Shown here: positions 40,578 to 52,517 of the stretch, piece after piece | Layout of the letters: each line of letters begins with the position of its first letter | Numbering within the stretch: the first letter of the stretch is position 1 | Origin: JBCBSP01 sp039819095 | Lineage (GTDB): Bacteria; Pseudomonadota; Alphaproteobacteria; Caulobacterales; Maricaulaceae | Assembly: GCA_039819095.1 (NCBI GenBank) | Contig: JBCBSP010000003.1 | Coordinates: 310,001-374,000 of the forward strand | Length of the DNA: 64,000 nucleotides | Direction of reading: 5' to 3' | The notes under the pieces: generated by a model | The model's database searches: none | What the model saw: only the letters and a program-made list of their open reading frames with translations | What the model was told of the DNA's origin: nothing | Made by a program: the position numbers and the translations under genes

Positions 40578-40787
40578 CTACGCGCTGCGCAGATCACGAA
40601 GTTGCTCGGTCGTTGGGTCCGGTCCCCAGTCATCGGATTCCCAATTGAAGACGTCCATAGAGATGGTGATAGGCCCAATGCTGATCGAGCAACAGCTGAT
40701 CTCAATATTGTTGGGCCCTGGTTCTCCACCGCCATCGTCATTTCCGCCAGAAACCCATTTGATTTCAGAATTCGATAGTTCGCGCAT
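40578..40787 (-). CDS. Double-glycine-leader (bacteriocin/microcin-like) peptide precursor
   Basis: 69 residues. The first 15 are MRELSNSEIKWVSGG, a close match to the proteobacterial bacteriocin-type leader (MREL..EI..VSGG) cut after Gly-Gly by C39 peptidase ABC exporters. The 54-residue core begins NDD, is strongly acidic (11 Asp/Glu, 2 Arg), contains a vicinal Cys-Cys in a hydrophobic strand (IEISCCSISIGPITISMDVF) and ends LRDLRSA. AAGGGAG is 8 nt before the ATG. It is in tandem with the intramembrane protease. No C39 transporter is in the window. Antimicrobial action is inferred only from the leader and neighbour; a RiPP or signalling peptide is also possible. Confidence 0.68.
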   Translation of the reverse strand: MRELSNSEIKWVSGGNDDGGGEPGPNNIEISCCSISIGPITISMDVFNWESDDWGPDPTTEQLRDLRSA

Positions 40788-40949
40788 GTTGTCTGCTCCC
40801 TTTGCTAGGTTGGAAACCCCATGCCGCGAAAATCCCTCAAAAGGAGAATTAACAATCAACCATAAATTTATTGTGGTTGTCTTCCATATTCAGCCAATCT
40901 CGTCTAAGACCCGCGCTCTTCCATCCTGAAACAAGCGGCGCACCCTTCG

Positions 40950-43532
40950 ATGAAAGCCTTTCCCAAGAGATACAAGCCCAAAGACGCTGAAGCCGCCTGC
41001 ATGGGGCGCTGGGCGGATGATGATGCGTTTCGCTGGGATGAAGCCGCGCCGGCCGGCGATGATTATGTGATCGACACCCCGCCGCCGACCGTGTCCGGCA
41101 CGCTGCATGTCGGCCATGTCTACTCCTACACCCAGGCCGACATCATGGCCCGCTACATGAGGATGAGCGGTCGCAACGTGCTCTATCCGATTGGCTGGGA
41201 CGATAACGGCCTGCCGACCGAACGCCTGGTGGAGAAGGTCAAGAAGGTGCGCGGTGGTACGATGGCGCGCGAGGAGTTCGTGGCGCTGTGCCGCGAGGTC
41301 ATCCCCGATTACGAGCAGCAATTCCGCGATCTGTTTACCCGGCTCGCTTTGTCGGTGGACTGGAGCCGGGAATACCAGACCATTTCCGATGAGAGCCGGA
41401 CCGTCTCCCAGCTCTCCTTCATCGACCTTTATCGCAAGGGTCTGCTCGAACGCCGCCTGGAGCCGACGCTCTGGGATCCGGCTGACCGCACCGCCATCGC
41501 CCAGGCCGAGGTTGAAGAGACTGAGCGCGAAGGCAAGCTCAACTATATCCCTTTCGAGATCGAAGGCGGCGGGCTTGAACCGGCTGTCATCGCGACCACC
41601 CGCCCTGAACTGATCGGCGCGTGCGGTGGCCTGATGATCCACCCCGAACACCCGCGCGCAGCCGAGTTGATCGGCAAGCGCGCCATCAGCCCGCTCTATA
41701 GCGTTCCTGTGGAGATTTACGCTGAAGATACGGTCGACCCGGAAAAGGGCACCGGCATCGTGATGTGCTGCACCTTCGGCGATGTCACCGACATTCAATG
41801 GTTCCGCACCCACAAGCTCCCCTTGCGTCTGGTGATTGATCAGGCCGGCAAGATGAAGGACGCGCTGGATATCGGCTCTGAGGATTGGCCGAGCCTCAAT
41901 GCCGACGAGGCGCAGGCCACGATCGAGGCGCTGGCCGGGTTGAAAGCCGCCAAGGCGAAAGAAGCGATCCTTGAGCTGCTGCAGGCCAGGGGGCTCATCC
42001 TGAAGCAGGAGGCGACCCATCAGGTGGTCCCCATCGCCGAGCGGTCAGGCGCGCCGCTGGAGATCATCGTCACGCCTCAGTGGTTCATTCGCACGCTGGA
42101 CTTCAGGGACCAGATTCTCGCCAAAGGCCGTGAGATCACCTGGCGTCCGGAATACATGCGCCAGCGCTTTGAGAGCTGGGTGGAGGGCTTGAAATGGGAC
42201 TGGTCGATCTCCCGCCAGCGCCATTTCGGCGTGCCCTTGCCGGTCTGGTATTCCATGCGCGAAGGCGAGGAGGGCAAGATCCTCGTCGCCGACCCGGCGC
42301 GCCTGCCGGTCGACCCGACCGTGGACTTGCCCGAGGGCTACGCAGAGGACGAGGTCGAGCGTGAGCGCGACGTGATGGACACCTGGGCGACCTCCTCGGT
42401 CACGCCGCAGCTGGTCACGCGCACGATTTCTGATGAGCTGGGCCTGGATCAGGCCGCGCATGAGCGCCTCTTCCCGATGAGCCTCAGACCGCAGGCCCAC
42501 GAGATCATCCGCACTTGGGCCTTCTACACCATCGTGAAGGCGCTCCATCACCAGAATGACGTTCCCTGGCGCGACATCGCCATCTCCGGCTGGTGTCTGG
42601 CCGGGGACGGGCAGAAAATGTCGAAGTCCAAGGGCAATGTGATCGACCCGATCAAGCTCTTGGACGATTATGGCTCCGACGTCGTGCGCTACTGGACCGG
42701 CACCTCGCGGCTCGGCCATGACACCGTGCTGTCCCAGAACACGCTTCAGCAGGGAAAGCGTCTGGTGACCAAGCTTTGGAATGCGGTCAAGCTCGCGCAC
42801 ATGGCGCTGGAGCAGGCCGAGATCGCGCCGGTCTCACCGAAAGCCGATATCGAGGCGGGGATCATCACCCATCCGCTCGACCAGTGGCTGCTCGGTCGCT
42901 TGAGCGATACCGTAGCGAAGGCCGGCGAGGCCTTTGAGAACTACGAATACGCGAATGCGTTGCGCGTCACCGAGGATTTCTTCTGGCGCACCTATTGCGA
43001 TAATTATCTTGAGATCGTGAAACGGCGTTCTCGCTTCGAGGGCGCGCCTGATGATGAGCAGCGTTCCGCGCTGCATACGCTGTATCACGCCTCTGACGCC
43101 ATGATCCGCCTGTTCGCGCCCTTCATGCCATACGTCACCGACACGCTGCATGATCTCTTGAACGCCGGCGAAGACGAAAGCGCGCCGACGGTGCATCGCC
43201 GCGGCTCCTGGCCGGATCGCACTGTACAGGCCGAAGCCGGCTTGTTCGAATCGGAAGGCGAGGCCTTCGTTGCGGTCTTGTCGGCGGCGCGCAAGGTGAA
43301 GTCCGAGCTTCAGGTGTCGATGAAGGCGCCCGTGGCTCGCCTAACTGTGACCGCGAAGGCTGAGAGTCTGGCCGACCTGATCGGCGATACTGCGCACGAC
43401 CTTCAGGCGGTGACCTCAAGCGAGGCGGTGGAGCTTGGCAAGGCGCCTGAGGATGCGCCAAACGCGATGTCGGCCGATGAGGCGATAACCGTGACGCTCA
43501 AGATGGCGCTGCCGAGCGACGACGAGGCTTAG
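40950..43532 (+). CDS. valS: Valyl-tRNA synthetase, type 2 (archaeal-like)
   Basis: 860 residues. HIGH-type motif HVGHV (53-57), then IGWDDNGLPTERLVEK where normal bacterial enzymes have PGTDHAGIATQ; editing domain with TTRPELIGACGG; KMSKSKGN (556-563) and an anticodon-binding domain. This WDDNGLPTE form belongs to the type-2 ValRS group (archaea, Rickettsia and some other bacteria). It charges tRNA-Val and edits Thr-tRNA-Val. The C-terminal coiled-coil arm of E. coli ValRS looks reduced. It is divergent from the GC-poorer peptide locus. The stop overlaps that of the kinase gene by 4 bp. Confidence 0.95.
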   Translation: MKAFPKRYKPKDAEAACMGRWADDDAFRWDEAAPAGDDYVIDTPPPTVSGTLHVGHVYSYTQADIMARYMRMSGRNVLYPIGWDDNGLPTERLVEKVKKVRGGTMAREEFVALCREVIPDYEQQFRDLFTRLALSVDWSREYQTISDESRTVSQLSFIDLYRKGLLERRLEPTLWDPADRTAIAQAEVEETEREGKLNYIPFEIEGGGLEPAVIATTRPELIGACGGLMIHPEHPRAAELIGKRAISPLYSVPVEIYAEDTVDPEKGTGIVMCCTFGDVTDIQWFRTHKLPLRLVIDQAGKMKDALDIGSEDWPSLNADEAQATIEALAGLKAAKAKEAILELLQARGLILKQEATHQVVPIAERSGAPLEIIVTPQWFIRTLDFRDQILAKGREITWRPEYMRQRFESWVEGLKWDWSISRQRHFGVPLPVWYSMREGEEGKILVADPARLPVDPTVDLPEGYAEDEVERERDVMDTWATSSVTPQLVTRTISDELGLDQAAHERLFPMSLRPQAHEIIRTWAFYTIVKALHHQNDVPWRDIAISGWCLAGDGQKMSKSKGNVIDPIKLLDDYGSDVVRYWTGTSRLGHDTVLSQNTLQQGKRLVTKLWNAVKLAHMALEQAEIAPVSPKADIEAGIITHPLDQWLLGRLSDTVAKAGEAFENYEYANALRVTEDFFWRTYCDNYLEIVKRRSRFEGAPDDEQRSALHTLYHASDAMIRLFAPFMPYVTDTLHDLLNAGEDESAPTVHRRGSWPDRTVQAEAGLFESEGEAFVAVLSAARKVKSELQVSMKAPVARLTVTAKAESLADLIGDTAHDLQAVTSSEAVELGKAPEDAPNAMSADEAITVTLKMALPSDDEA

Positions 43533-46500
43533 GCGACGGCTCCGTCCGCCACGATGGCGTCCAGCGGCAGGGTGAAGTGGAAGCGCGCGCCGTTGCCGAG
43601 CTCGCTTTCCACCCAGATTTCGCCGCCATGGCGCTCGACCGCCTGCTGGCAGATCGCCAAACCGATGCCTGTGCCCTCGTAGGTGTCTCGCCCGTGCAGG
43701 CGCTGGAAGGGCGCGAAAATCTTATCCGCGAATATCGGGTCGAGGCCGATGCCGTCATCGGTGACGGTGAACCGCCAGACTCTCTCATCACGATGCGCGG
43801 ACAGCCTCACTTTGGGGTTTTCCGCCTTCCGGTATTTCACCGCATTGGAGATGAGATTCTGGAACAGAAGCCTGAGCAGGGTGGGGTCGCCCTGAACGGC
43901 GGGCAGGGGCCCGACCCTGATCTCGGCGCCGGTCTCGCCAATCGTGATGTCCAGGCCCTGAAGAACCTCGTCCACCATGGCCGTGAGGCTGACCGTTTCG
44001 CGCTCCAGCTCCCGGCTTGAGGCGCGCGAGTAGGACAGAAGGTCATCAATCAGCCGGCGCATCCGTCCGGCCGCATCGACAAGGAATTCCAGACTGCGAT
44101 CGGCTTCTGGATCAATGGCGCCGGTATAGCGACGGCGCAAGAGGCTGGCGAAGGCGGAGATTTTGCGCAGCGGCTCCTGCAGATCGTGTGAGGCCACGGT
44201 GGCGAACCGGTCGAGCTCGCGATTGGTGCGCTCCAGCTCGTCGGCATAACGCAGGAGTTCGCGCTCGGCTCTGCGTCGGGCGGTGACATCGACAATGACT
44301 GCGTGCGCGATGAGCGGCTTTCCGGCGGAATCGTATTCGACCACCCCGGACAGCAATACGTCGATCACCTCGCCGTTCTTGGTGACCATCTCGTAGGGTT
44401 CGTCGGTGCAGGAACCGTCCCGCCAGAATTGCGGCAGCACTTCAAGGCGCGAACGCTCCGCGCTTTGAGGGTTGAGGAACTGAGCGGAGTTGCGCCCTAT
44501 GACTTCCGAACGCGCGTACCCCATCACCTTCAACCAGTGCTCAGAGACCTGCAGCACCTCACCCTCCGGGCTGATGGAGTGCATCATGGCGGGCGTTTTG
44601 CGGTAGATGGCGTCCAGCCGGCGTGTTTCAGCCCGCAGCGCCTCGGCGAAGCGGCGTTCGGTGGTGATGTCGATAATGACCCCGGCTGAACGGGTCACGG
44701 CGCCTTCGGGGCTGAACCCGACAGGCCGCCCATAGACGCGCGCCCACCGCCACCCGTCCGGGCCTTTCAGCCTGTATTCGATCTGCGGGGTCGGTTCGCC
44801 GCGATTAATCGCACCGAGGGCATCGCGCGCCATCTCAAGATCGGCCGGATGGATGATCTCGCTCCAGTCATCAAGCGTGACATCCATTTCGGTCAGGCCA
44901 TGGCCCATCCAGCGTAAAACCTGGCCGCGCACGGACTGGCTGCGATTGGCGTGGTCGATGAGCCAGACTCCGATCAGCCCGGCTTCGACCGCATCGGCGA
45001 GATTGCGCTCACGCTCGGCCAGCTCCGCGCGCAGGGTCTCACGTTCGGTGATGTCTTTGAGAATCCCGCTGATGCGGCGTTCTGCAAGCGGCGCGCCCGG
45101 GTTGCTGACGCGGCCCGATGCGTTCAGCCACACCCACTCCCCCTGGGCGGTGTGGAGGCGATAGGTGACGTCAATCGTGTCGGATTCGCCGGTGATCATC
45201 CGCTCATAGGCTGTGATGAATGCGGGCCGATCGTCCTTATGCATCCGGCTGATCCATGGGCCGGACTTGGCCATCTCCTCGCCCTCGGCGAGGCCCAGAA
45301 GACTGGCCACGCGCCCGATGACGCGCACTTCATCGTCCTGAAGCGCCATCTCCCAGACGCCATGCGAGCCGGCGTCCACAGCGGTGCGCAACTGCCGATC
45401 GCGCAGATCCAGCTGGTCGCGCAGCGCCTCGGTCTCGGTGATATCGACGGAGATCCCGGCCAGGCGCATCGGCGCGCCGTCTTCGCTGTATTCCACGACC
45501 TGACCGGTGACCCGGATCCGGCGCCAGTCACCCAGCCTGGGCGACCAGTAGCGAAACACGGTTTCGGGATGCTCAAACGTGCCGCTGAGCACCTGCGCGG
45601 TGCGCGACAGAGCCTCGCCGCGTTCATCGGGGTGGATCTCATCAACCCAGGCTTCGGCAGTCAGAGTGCGGTGGTCTTCGCCGTAGAGCGCACGGGCCAG
45701 GCCGCCGGTCACCGTATGCAGGCCGGTGGTGAAATCCATTTCCCAGAAGCCGAGCGTGTCGGCTTGCGAGGCCCAATCGATCATCGCCCGCGTGGTTTCC
45801 AGCTCCGCTTTCATCTCGCGGTTCTCGTTGACATCGCTGATAAAGCCGGCAGCCCGAACCGGCCGGCCTTCGCTATCCTGAACGTTCACCCGCCCCTGCA
45901 GCAGGAACCATCGATACGCCCCGTCCGCGCAGCGCATGCGATAGCTGGTTTCGACCAGTTCGCCGCGCTCAAGCTGATCGACTGCGTCATACATCGCGCC
46001 GATATCATCCGGGTGGATATGCTCGCGCCACCGCTCGAATGGGATGGCGCTTTCTTCTCCCCCAAAGCCGAGCAGAATGTTGAAGGCGCCGGATATCCGA
46101 ACCTCGCCGGTGCGATAGTCGGTCGTCCAGGCGCTCAGGCGCGCAGCATCAATCGCCTCGCGCATCAGTGCATCACGATGGCTGAGCGCCTCGCTCAGCG
46201 TCATGCGTTCGGTCACATCACGTCCATAGCCGGCCGCGCGCGGCGCTCGCTCATCGGGTCTCGGCGGCAGACGCTCGCCGAAACTGTGATGCCAGACCCA
46301 GTCGCCCTCCTCGTTGCGCATGCGGAAGGTTTCATCGAATGCGCCGCCGAACTGCAGGCCCATGAAGGCGCTATAGACGCGTTCGGCGTCATCCGGGTGC
46401 ATGCGCGAGCGCCAGACCGCCGGGTCGAGCGGAACCGGATCGGGACCGAACCCGAATACGGCGTTGCAAGGCCCGCTGCTGAAGCCGGTTTCGGTCGCGA

Positions 46501-47284
46501 AGTCATATTCCCACGCGCCGAGTGTCGCTGCACTGATCGCCAGCTGCAGGCGCGCCTCGCCTTCGCGCGCCGCAATCGCGAACTCTTCAGCGTCGGTCAC
46601 GTCCTGTGCGATGCCGACCAGCTTGAGCGGTTTGCCGTCCTCGCCCCAGGCGGAAACCCGACTGGCGAAGCGCACATGGCGCCAGCGCCCGTCCGCGTCC
46701 TGCATCCGGCAGGTGAAATCGTCCACGCCCGCATCGCCGGCCTTGGCGTTTGCAAGACGGTCGTGCGGCAGGGTGCGGTCTTCAGGATGCACCGCGTCCA
46801 GCCATCGCGCCTTGTGGATGCGGTGGCCATCCTCGCAGACGCCGAGAATTTCGGCCAGACGGCCAGAGACGATACCCTGCTGGGTCTGCAGGTCGAGCAG
46901 ATAGGCGCTTTCACGCTGTGCAGGGTCGGACCGCGAGGTGCTGGCGTTCAGCCGTGCCGCATCGGTCGCCAGATCGCGCACCAGAACGGCGTGACCGCAC
47001 AGCGCTTCGACCTGGGCCGGAAAACCCTGGCCTGCTGCGTCCTTGAGGATCGTTTCCTCGACGCCCACCTCCCCAAGCCGCCAGGCGGCGCCGTCGGCGT
47101 CATGCGCGTCTGAGTAAAAACTGGCGAAATCGATTCCGCTGAGTGCGTGCGGCTCCGAACCCAGCATTTCAGCGAGGGCCTGGTTCGCCTCACGGATACG
47201 TCCCGCTTCATCCAGAATGGCGCAGGCCTCGTGAGACGCCATGAAGATCGCAGCATATGGGTTTGGCTGGCTTGGTTCAGACAC
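43529..47284 (-). CDS. Multi-PAS sensor histidine kinase (about eight PAS domains)
   Basis: 1251 residues, apparently soluble with no membrane helix. About eight PAS/PAC units fill residues 5 to 1010 (repeated WRRH/RM..DD signatures such as WRSRMHPDDAERV, WREHIHPDDIGAM, WVDEIHPDERGEA, WISRMHKDDRPAF). HisKA follows with SHDLQEPLRK (His1033), then HATPase_c with N box LLFQNLISNAVKYRK, DDGIGL, and GTGIGLAI. Starts with GTG at 47284 with GGAG 7 nt upstream. No response regulator is adjacent, so the partner is unknown. Each PAS could bind a cofactor or signal or mediate dimerisation; no PAS can be assigned a ligand here. Confidence 0.9.
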   Translation of the reverse strand: MSEPSQPNPYAAIFMASHEACAILDEAGRIREANQALAEMLGSEPHALSGIDFASFYSDAHDADGAAWRLGEVGVEETILKDAAGQGFPAQVEALCGHAVLVRDLATDAARLNASTSRSDPAQRESAYLLDLQTQQGIVSGRLAEILGVCEDGHRIHKARWLDAVHPEDRTLPHDRLANAKAGDAGVDDFTCRMQDADGRWRHVRFASRVSAWGEDGKPLKLVGIAQDVTDAEEFAIAAREGEARLQLAISAATLGAWEYDFATETGFSSGPCNAVFGFGPDPVPLDPAVWRSRMHPDDAERVYSAFMGLQFGGAFDETFRMRNEEGDWVWHHSFGERLPPRPDERAPRAAGYGRDVTERMTLSEALSHRDALMREAIDAARLSAWTTDYRTGEVRISGAFNILLGFGGEESAIPFERWREHIHPDDIGAMYDAVDQLERGELVETSYRMRCADGAYRWFLLQGRVNVQDSEGRPVRAAGFISDVNENREMKAELETTRAMIDWASQADTLGFWEMDFTTGLHTVTGGLARALYGEDHRTLTAEAWVDEIHPDERGEALSRTAQVLSGTFEHPETVFRYWSPRLGDWRRIRVTGQVVEYSEDGAPMRLAGISVDITETEALRDQLDLRDRQLRTAVDAGSHGVWEMALQDDEVRVIGRVASLLGLAEGEEMAKSGPWISRMHKDDRPAFITAYERMITGESDTIDVTYRLHTAQGEWVWLNASGRVSNPGAPLAERRISGILKDITERETLRAELAERERNLADAVEAGLIGVWLIDHANRSQSVRGQVLRWMGHGLTEMDVTLDDWSEIIHPADLEMARDALGAINRGEPTPQIEYRLKGPDGWRWARVYGRPVGFSPEGAVTRSAGVIIDITTERRFAEALRAETRRLDAIYRKTPAMMHSISPEGEVLQVSEHWLKVMGYARSEVIGRNSAQFLNPQSAERSRLEVLPQFWRDGSCTDEPYEMVTKNGEVIDVLLSGVVEYDSAGKPLIAHAVIVDVTARRRAERELLRYADELERTNRELDRFATVASHDLQEPLRKISAFASLLRRRYTGAIDPEADRSLEFLVDAAGRMRRLIDDLLSYSRASSRELERETVSLTAMVDEVLQGLDITIGETGAEIRVGPLPAVQGDPTLLRLLFQNLISNAVKYRKAENPKVRLSAHRDERVWRFTVTDDGIGLDPIFADKIFAPFQRLHGRDTYEGTGIGLAICQQAVERHGGEIWVESELGNGARFHFTLPLDAIVADGAVA

Positions 47285-47458
47285 TGGAAGCTCCGTTCAA
47301 CCATCGCTTTGCGCGGGCCGCTGCATGATCCGACAATCCGATGATTCGCTTCGAGGCGCCGCGCAAGCTGGCGTCGGGCGCGCGAGGGGCTAATGTTCAC
47401 GGTGTCGTTTCACCTCGCCTGTGTGCGCCTGCGAGCGCCCGCCCATGGAGACTCGCCT

Positions 47459-49306
<1,848 letters not shown>

Positions 49307-49445
49307 GGCCGCTTCCCGGCCCGCGTGCTGGAAAATGGACAATCTGTCCGCGATTTCACTTTCTTCAAAGGCGCTGCGCCCCTAGTTTCGCCGCAATTCG
49401 CCTTATTTCGCCTTATTGAGCTGACTTCAGAAAGGAGCCGCGCTG

Positions 49446-52397
49446 ATGAGCATCATCGACCCGCTTCGCCGCCTTACCGGATTTGTGGCGCTTCCCGCTG
49501 CGACCCTCGCCCTGATCGCCTGCACGCCCGCGGATATAGAGCCCCAGGGCCCGACTCGCGCCGATTTCGACGCTGCGGCATGGCCCCATGAAGTCAGCGA
49601 TTTGCCGGCTGATCCGTCAGTGGCCTACGGCGTTCTGGATAACGGGATGCGTTACGCCATCCTGCAGAATGACACGCCCTCCGGCGTCGCCGCGATCCGC
49701 CTGGTGCTCAATGTCGGCTCGCTGGCGGAAAGTGATGCGCAGCGCGGCCTGGCGCACTTCATCGAACATATGGCGTTCAACGGCACGACCAATGTGCCTG
49801 AAGGCGAAATGGTGCCGCTTCTGGAGCGTTATGGTCTGGCCTTCGGCCCCGACACCAACGCCTTCACCGGGCGCGAGGTGGTCGGCTATCAGCTCGACCT
49901 GCCGAGCGTTGAGGACGAGGTCGTCGATGTCGGCCTGTTTCTGATTCGCGAGGCGGCCTCGGAAATGGTCATGTCCACCGAGGCGATTGATCGCGAACGT
50001 GGGATCATTCTGGGCGAAGAGCGCTTCCGCAACACGCCGATTCGCCGCTTCTTCAACGCCTATTACGATTTCCTCTATCCCGACACGATCATCACGGAGC
50101 GCGATGCGATCGGCACGGTGGAGGTGATCGAAAACGCACCGCGTGAAGAGTTCCTGGCGTACTATCGCGATTATTATGTTCCCGAACGCGCCATTCTCGT
50201 CGTGGTCGGTGACATCGACCCGGCCGAGATCGAATCGAAGATCCGCGACGGTTACGCGATTGATATCGAAGGCGTTGATCTCGATCAGGTGGAGGGCTTT
50301 TCCACCTGGGTTCAGCCCGAAGAGGCGGGCGCGGACCCGGTGGTCGGCACGGTGAGCGATGTGGAGGCCGAACGGTTCGGACTCTTCCATGACCCTGAAG
50401 TCTTCACCCTGATCAATGTCGATGTGGTCACGCCGGGCGAGGAGGCGGTCGACACGGTCGAGACCCGTACCGAAGGCCTGCTGCGCGGGCTCGGCAACGG
50501 TATCGTCCAGCGCCGGCTTCAGACCCTGATCAATTCCGGCGCCTCGCCCTTGGTCCAGGCCAACATGTCCTACACCAACGATTTCGACCTCGCGAACCGG
50601 GCCGGCATGTTCGGCGTCTCGTCGCCGGAACGCTGGCGTGAAGCCGTCGGCGTAATGGAGCAGGAACTGCGCCGGGCGCTGGAGCACGGCTTCACTCAGG
50701 CCGAGCTGGATGAGCAGCTGGCCAATGTGCGCACCAGCCTGGGCAATGGCGCTGATCAGGCGGGTACGCGCCGCAGCGACAGACTGTCCGACGAGATCTG
50801 GCAGACCTGGCTGGGAGGGGATGTCTTCATCCATCCCTCCTACGCGCTGGAATGGTTTGAATCCAAAGAAGCCGAATTCACCGTCGAGGCGGTCGAGACC
50901 GCTTTTAACGAGGTCTGGTCCGCGGCCCCGGCGCAGGTCTATGTGGCGCTGAATGAGGATCTCGCGGACGGCGCCGCCCAGGTCGAGGCCGCCTGGCGCG
51001 CCTCGCAGAGTGAGCCGGTCGAAGCGCCGGAAATCGTGGAAACGGCTGAGTTCGCCTACACCGAGTTCGGCTCCGCCGGCGAGATCGTCTCGCGCACCTC
51101 GGTCGATGATCTCGGCTTTGAACAGATCGTCTTCGATAATGGTGTCCGGCTGAATGTGAAAACCACCGATTTTGAAGACAGCCGCATCCGCGTTCAGGCG
51201 AGCTTCGGGGCGGGCGATCTGACCCCGCAGCCGACGCCTGCGGCGGGTTCCATTCTGGGCGCGGCCTTTGGCGGCGGCGGTCTGGAAGCCCATGATCGTG
51301 ACGAGCTGCAGCGGATCTTCGCCGGTCGCTCGGTTGGCTACGGAATTGGCGTGGGCGATGACAGCTTCTTCTTCTCCAACACCACTACGCCGGATGATTT
51401 TGAACTGCAGCTGCAGGTCTGGGCGGCCTTCATGATCGCGCCTGGCTGGCGTGAGGACGGTTTGAACCAGTACCGCGCCATCGCTGAAGAGATTCGGCGC
51501 GGCCAGAACGCGCAAGCCGTGCAGGTCGCGGTCAATCGCGTCGGCCGGATGTTGCGAAGCGGGGATGCGCGCTGGGGCTTCCCGACATCTGAAGAAATCG
51601 CCGCCTTCACCATGGACCATGCGCGCGCCATGCTGGCCGACTCGCTGGCTTCAGCGCCGCTTGAAGTGACGATCGTGGGCGATGTCACCGCTGACCGGGC
51701 GATCGAGGTGGTTGCGAGCACCCTCGCTGCGCTGCCGGACCGCGCGAGCGAGTGGCCGGCCTATGAGGAGAACGCCTCTGTCTCCTTCCCGGCGCCCAAT
51801 GAGGTCCCGGAGATCGTGCGTTTCAATGGTCAGCCCTATCAGGGCATGGCGAACATCTACTGGCCGACTGATGACGCCATGGATATCCGCAAAGCGCGGG
51901 CGCTGAACCTGATGACGGCGGTCTATGATCTGAAGGCCACCGACCGCTTTCGCGAGCAGGATGGGGCGACCTATTCGGCCATCGTCTCCAACAGCGAATC
52001 CAACGTGTTCGAGGATTTTGGCTTCGTTTGGGTCGGGTTGGATGTCGCGGCTGCGGAAGTGGAACGCATGTATGCGATTGCTGACGAACTCGCTGAAGCG
52101 ATGCGCTCCGGCGACGTGACCGAGGACGAACTCCTGCGTGCGCGCCAGCCCATCCTGGAATCGATCGAGGAAAGCCGGGAATCCAACGGCTACTGGATCG
52201 GCGCCCTGTCGCGCAGCCAGGCTCAGCCGGAGCGACTTGCCCGGATCCGCAGCCAGGTCGCCGATTATGAGAGCTTTGTCGTGGCCGACATCGTCGCGCT
52301 GGCGGAGGAGTATCTGCAACCGGACCGGGCCTATCGCGTCAGCATCTTCGCTGAAGGCGTAGACCCCGCTAACCCGCCTGCCAACGCGCAGGACTAG
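49446..52397 (+). CDS. M16 family zinc metallopeptidase (insulinase type), lipoprotein
   Basis: 983 residues. Lipobox LIAC (Cys26) predicts an outer- or inner-membrane lipoprotein. Two M16 pairs are visible; the first has the inverted zinc motif HFIEHMAFNG (His104, Glu107, His108) with its distal glutamate in the ILGEERF helix, while the second half (GAGDLTPQPTPAAGS ... AGYSEQ-like) is inactive. It degrades peptides in the envelope, like Pqq/PtrA homologues. It is in the same direction as the S9 gene. Confidence 0.93.
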   Translation: MSIIDPLRRLTGFVALPAATLALIACTPADIEPQGPTRADFDAAAWPHEVSDLPADPSVAYGVLDNGMRYAILQNDTPSGVAAIRLVLNVGSLAESDAQRGLAHFIEHMAFNGTTNVPEGEMVPLLERYGLAFGPDTNAFTGREVVGYQLDLPSVEDEVVDVGLFLIREAASEMVMSTEAIDRERGIILGEERFRNTPIRRFFNAYYDFLYPDTIITERDAIGTVEVIENAPREEFLAYYRDYYVPERAILVVVGDIDPAEIESKIRDGYAIDIEGVDLDQVEGFSTWVQPEEAGADPVVGTVSDVEAERFGLFHDPEVFTLINVDVVTPGEEAVDTVETRTEGLLRGLGNGIVQRRLQTLINSGASPLVQANMSYTNDFDLANRAGMFGVSSPERWREAVGVMEQELRRALEHGFTQAELDEQLANVRTSLGNGADQAGTRRSDRLSDEIWQTWLGGDVFIHPSYALEWFESKEAEFTVEAVETAFNEVWSAAPAQVYVALNEDLADGAAQVEAAWRASQSEPVEAPEIVETAEFAYTEFGSAGEIVSRTSVDDLGFEQIVFDNGVRLNVKTTDFEDSRIRVQASFGAGDLTPQPTPAAGSILGAAFGGGGLEAHDRDELQRIFAGRSVGYGIGVGDDSFFFSNTTTPDDFELQLQVWAAFMIAPGWREDGLNQYRAIAEEIRRGQNAQAVQVAVNRVGRMLRSGDARWGFPTSEEIAAFTMDHARAMLADSLASAPLEVTIVGDVTADRAIEVVASTLAALPDRASEWPAYEENASVSFPAPNEVPEIVRFNGQPYQGMANIYWPTDDAMDIRKARALNLMTAVYDLKATDRFREQDGATYSAIVSNSESNVFEDFGFVWVGLDVAAAEVERMYAIADELAEAMRSGDVTEDELLRARQPILESIEESRESNGYWIGALSRSQAQPERLARIRSQVADYESFVVADIVALAEEYLQPDRAYRVSIFAEGVDPANPPANAQD

Positions 52398-52517
52398 ACC
52401 GACCCGGCCGGAGGCGGGCCCGAGTTCCGGCGCTCGCCTCCACCGTGTTTTCGTCTTACCCGACCCAATCACTCTGCGGGATCGGGCAAGGCCGATAGAA
52501 GCAATGGAGCTTTGCCC

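Noticed and set aside
40788..40859. Longer start for the double-glycine peptide (in-frame TTG at 40859)
   Set aside because: The ATG at 40787 has an excellent Shine-Dalgarno and begins exactly with the known leader pattern.
49617..51620. A 667-codon open frame antisense to the M16 peptidase
   Set aside because: It runs fully within a clear M16 gene on the other strand and its translation shows no motif; a codon-bias shadow.
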